23,544 nucleotides of DNA. Origin: an uncultured Eubacterium sp. GTDB lineage: Bacteria > Bacillota > Clostridia > Lachnospirales > Lachnospiraceae. Location of the stretch: the NCBI GenBank assembly GCA_900552795.1, contig USBB01000035.1:1-23544 (forward strand). Reading direction: 5' to 3'. Below, piece by piece: positions 23,101-23,544 of this stretch. Each line of letters opens with the position of its first letter. Within the stretch, counting starts at the first letter, position 1. Below the pieces are notes generated by a model. That model saw only the letters and a program-made list of their open reading frames with translations. It searched no databases and had not been told where the DNA came from. The position numbers and the translations under genes were made by a program.

Positions 23101-23355
23101 GATGGTGGCGAGAGCTTCACCGGATTGTGATTGAGAGTTATCTGTTAAAGATAGGATTAGGAAAAGTGGCGAGAGCTTCACTTGACTGTGATTATTATCG
23201 TTAATACATGATATGTAAGTAAGAATGATGGCGAGAGCTTCATCGGACAGATTTATAATCATGAAAGACTTATAAGTACAACAAGGTAAGATGGCGAGAG
23301 CTTCATCAAACTGTATTGTAATACCAGTTAAGGAAAAGCGGCGAGAGCTTCACTT
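23101..23355 (+). repeat. Five diverged tandem units of about 62 bases carrying an invariant hairpin head
   Basis: Spacing between successive GCGAGAGCTT heads is 61, 62, 63 and 47 bases. Flanks also share weak similarity: AGGAAAAG before units 2 and 5, and (A/T)TGTGATT or CTGTATT after units 1, 2 and 4. The array therefore looks like an old tandem duplication in which only the hairpin head has been kept exact. Confidence 0.85.
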
Positions 23356-23410
23356 AACCAAAACGGTTTTATAAGTAGAAGATGTCGTGTAACATGTAAC
23401 GTAGATTAGA

Positions 23411-23449
23411 AGAGAGTACTAATTGTAAAAGATTAGTACTCTCTTTTTT
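23411..23449 (+). terminator. Intrinsic terminator of the five-hairpin RNA
   Basis: AGAGAGTACTAAT (23411-23423) is perfectly complementary to ATTAGTACTCTCT (23432-23444) across an eight-base loop and is followed by a run of T residues. It is among the strongest terminators in the window. Confidence 0.92.
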
Positions 23450-23450
23450 A

Positions 23451-23468
23451 GTGCGCCTTGCGGCGCAC
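23451..23468. other. GC-rich hairpin after the RNA terminator
   Basis: GTGCGCC-TTGC-GGCGCAC is a perfect 7-bp stem with a four-base loop but no T tract. The rest of the window to 23544 holds no gene start that I can support. Confidence 0.5.
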
Positions 23469-23544
23469 GTTTCTAATGGGTTAAAAGTAGACCTATAGGA
23501 CAAAATGTGTTGATAAGAACCGCCTTTAGCCCTTGAAATACAAG

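Larger units (their letters stand above)
23062..23449 (+). ncRNA. Candidate noncoding RNA with five GAGA-tetraloop/UU-bulge hairpins
   Basis: About 390 bases between a good promoter and a perfect terminator, with no credible reading frame on either strand. Five copies of GGCGAGAGCTTC lie at 23107-23118, 23168-23179, 23230-23241, 23293-23304 and 23340-23351. Each folds as a lower stem, then GC-GAGA-GC with a GNRA tetraloop, and an unpaired UU on the 3' side. The head is invariant while the stems differ (GGTG/CACC, AAGTG/CACTT, GATG/CATC twice, AAGCG/CACTT with one C-A mismatch), so pairs are conserved where bases are not. Between them lie smaller local hairpins. The design resembles RNAs that present many copies of one protein-binding or tertiary-contact element. 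I do not recognise it as a named family. Confidence 0.7.

Noticed and set aside
23038..23262. Minus-strand frame across the RNA array
   Set aside because: It is a chance frame through the hairpin units, with no SD and no protein features.
23101..23355. CRISPR array
   Set aside because: The exact repeat is only 12 bases, its flanks covary as stems, the intervals are 47-63 bases start to start, and no cas gene is visible. It fits an RNA hairpin array better.
23101..23544. Type III toxin-antitoxin RNA (ToxI-like repeats with terminator)
   Set aside because: Units share only the hairpin head rather than a full near-identical repeat, and no toxin gene starts in the 95 bases left after the terminator. 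It cannot be excluded without the sequence beyond the window.

Overview
This AT-rich window, with strong AGGAGG-type ribosome-binding sites, GTG and TTG starts and Firmicutes-type proteins throughout, looks like a chromosomal segment of a gut Clostridia member, most likely Lachnospiraceae and possibly a pectin-using Lachnospira-like species. The organism is inferred from family content, not from a marker gene. I see no integrase, transposase or phage gene.

Layout. (a) 1-610: one copy of a structured repeat, then an attenuator leader with a 7-codon leader peptide. (b) 657-7984: seven co-directional genes, namely an Lsa-like ABC-F ribosome-protection protein, a DUF4261 protein, an amino-acid permease, a metallophosphatase, an SLC13/ArsB-like permease, a GNAT acetyltransferase and a DUF2935 ferritin-like protein. 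(c) 8471-11499: an XRE regulator convergent with, and overlapping, a cation-efflux (CDF) gene, then a LacI-family regulator. (d) 11541-13862: a LacI-linked operon of a nucleoside-hydrolase-like protein and a GH105 unsaturated glycuronyl hydrolase. It is preceded by a palindromic operator candidate and the second copy of the structured repeat. (e) 13959-17596: MBOAT acyltransferase, SGNH hydrolase, SigV-like ECF sigma factor and RsiV-like anti-sigma factor, probably a lysozyme-sensing wall O-acetylation operon. (f) 17636-17826: tRNA-Pro(CGG) with promoter and terminator. (g) 18028-20040: a large cytoplasmic LamG-like/beta-propeller protein, probably linked to polysaccharide use. (h) 20316-22528: a short secreted protein with a non-canonical sorting signal (VKDTG), its sortase and a four-helix membrane protein. 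(i) 22574-22921: an ArsC/Spx-like protein. (j) 23027-23449: no protein gene, but a promoter, a roughly 390-nt transcript unit and a perfect terminator. The unit holds five hairpins that share an invariant GAGA-tetraloop/UU-bulge head on covarying stems.

The most interesting items are the five-hairpin noncoding RNA at the right end and the four-segment ribosome-mediated attenuator ahead of the ABC-F gene. Next come the SigV/RsiV-MBOAT-SGNH operon with its occluded ribosome-binding site, and the sortase locus with a terminator-like perfect palindrome inside the start of the sortase gene. Most regulation proposed here is inferred from base pairing seen by eye; no folding or database search was possible.
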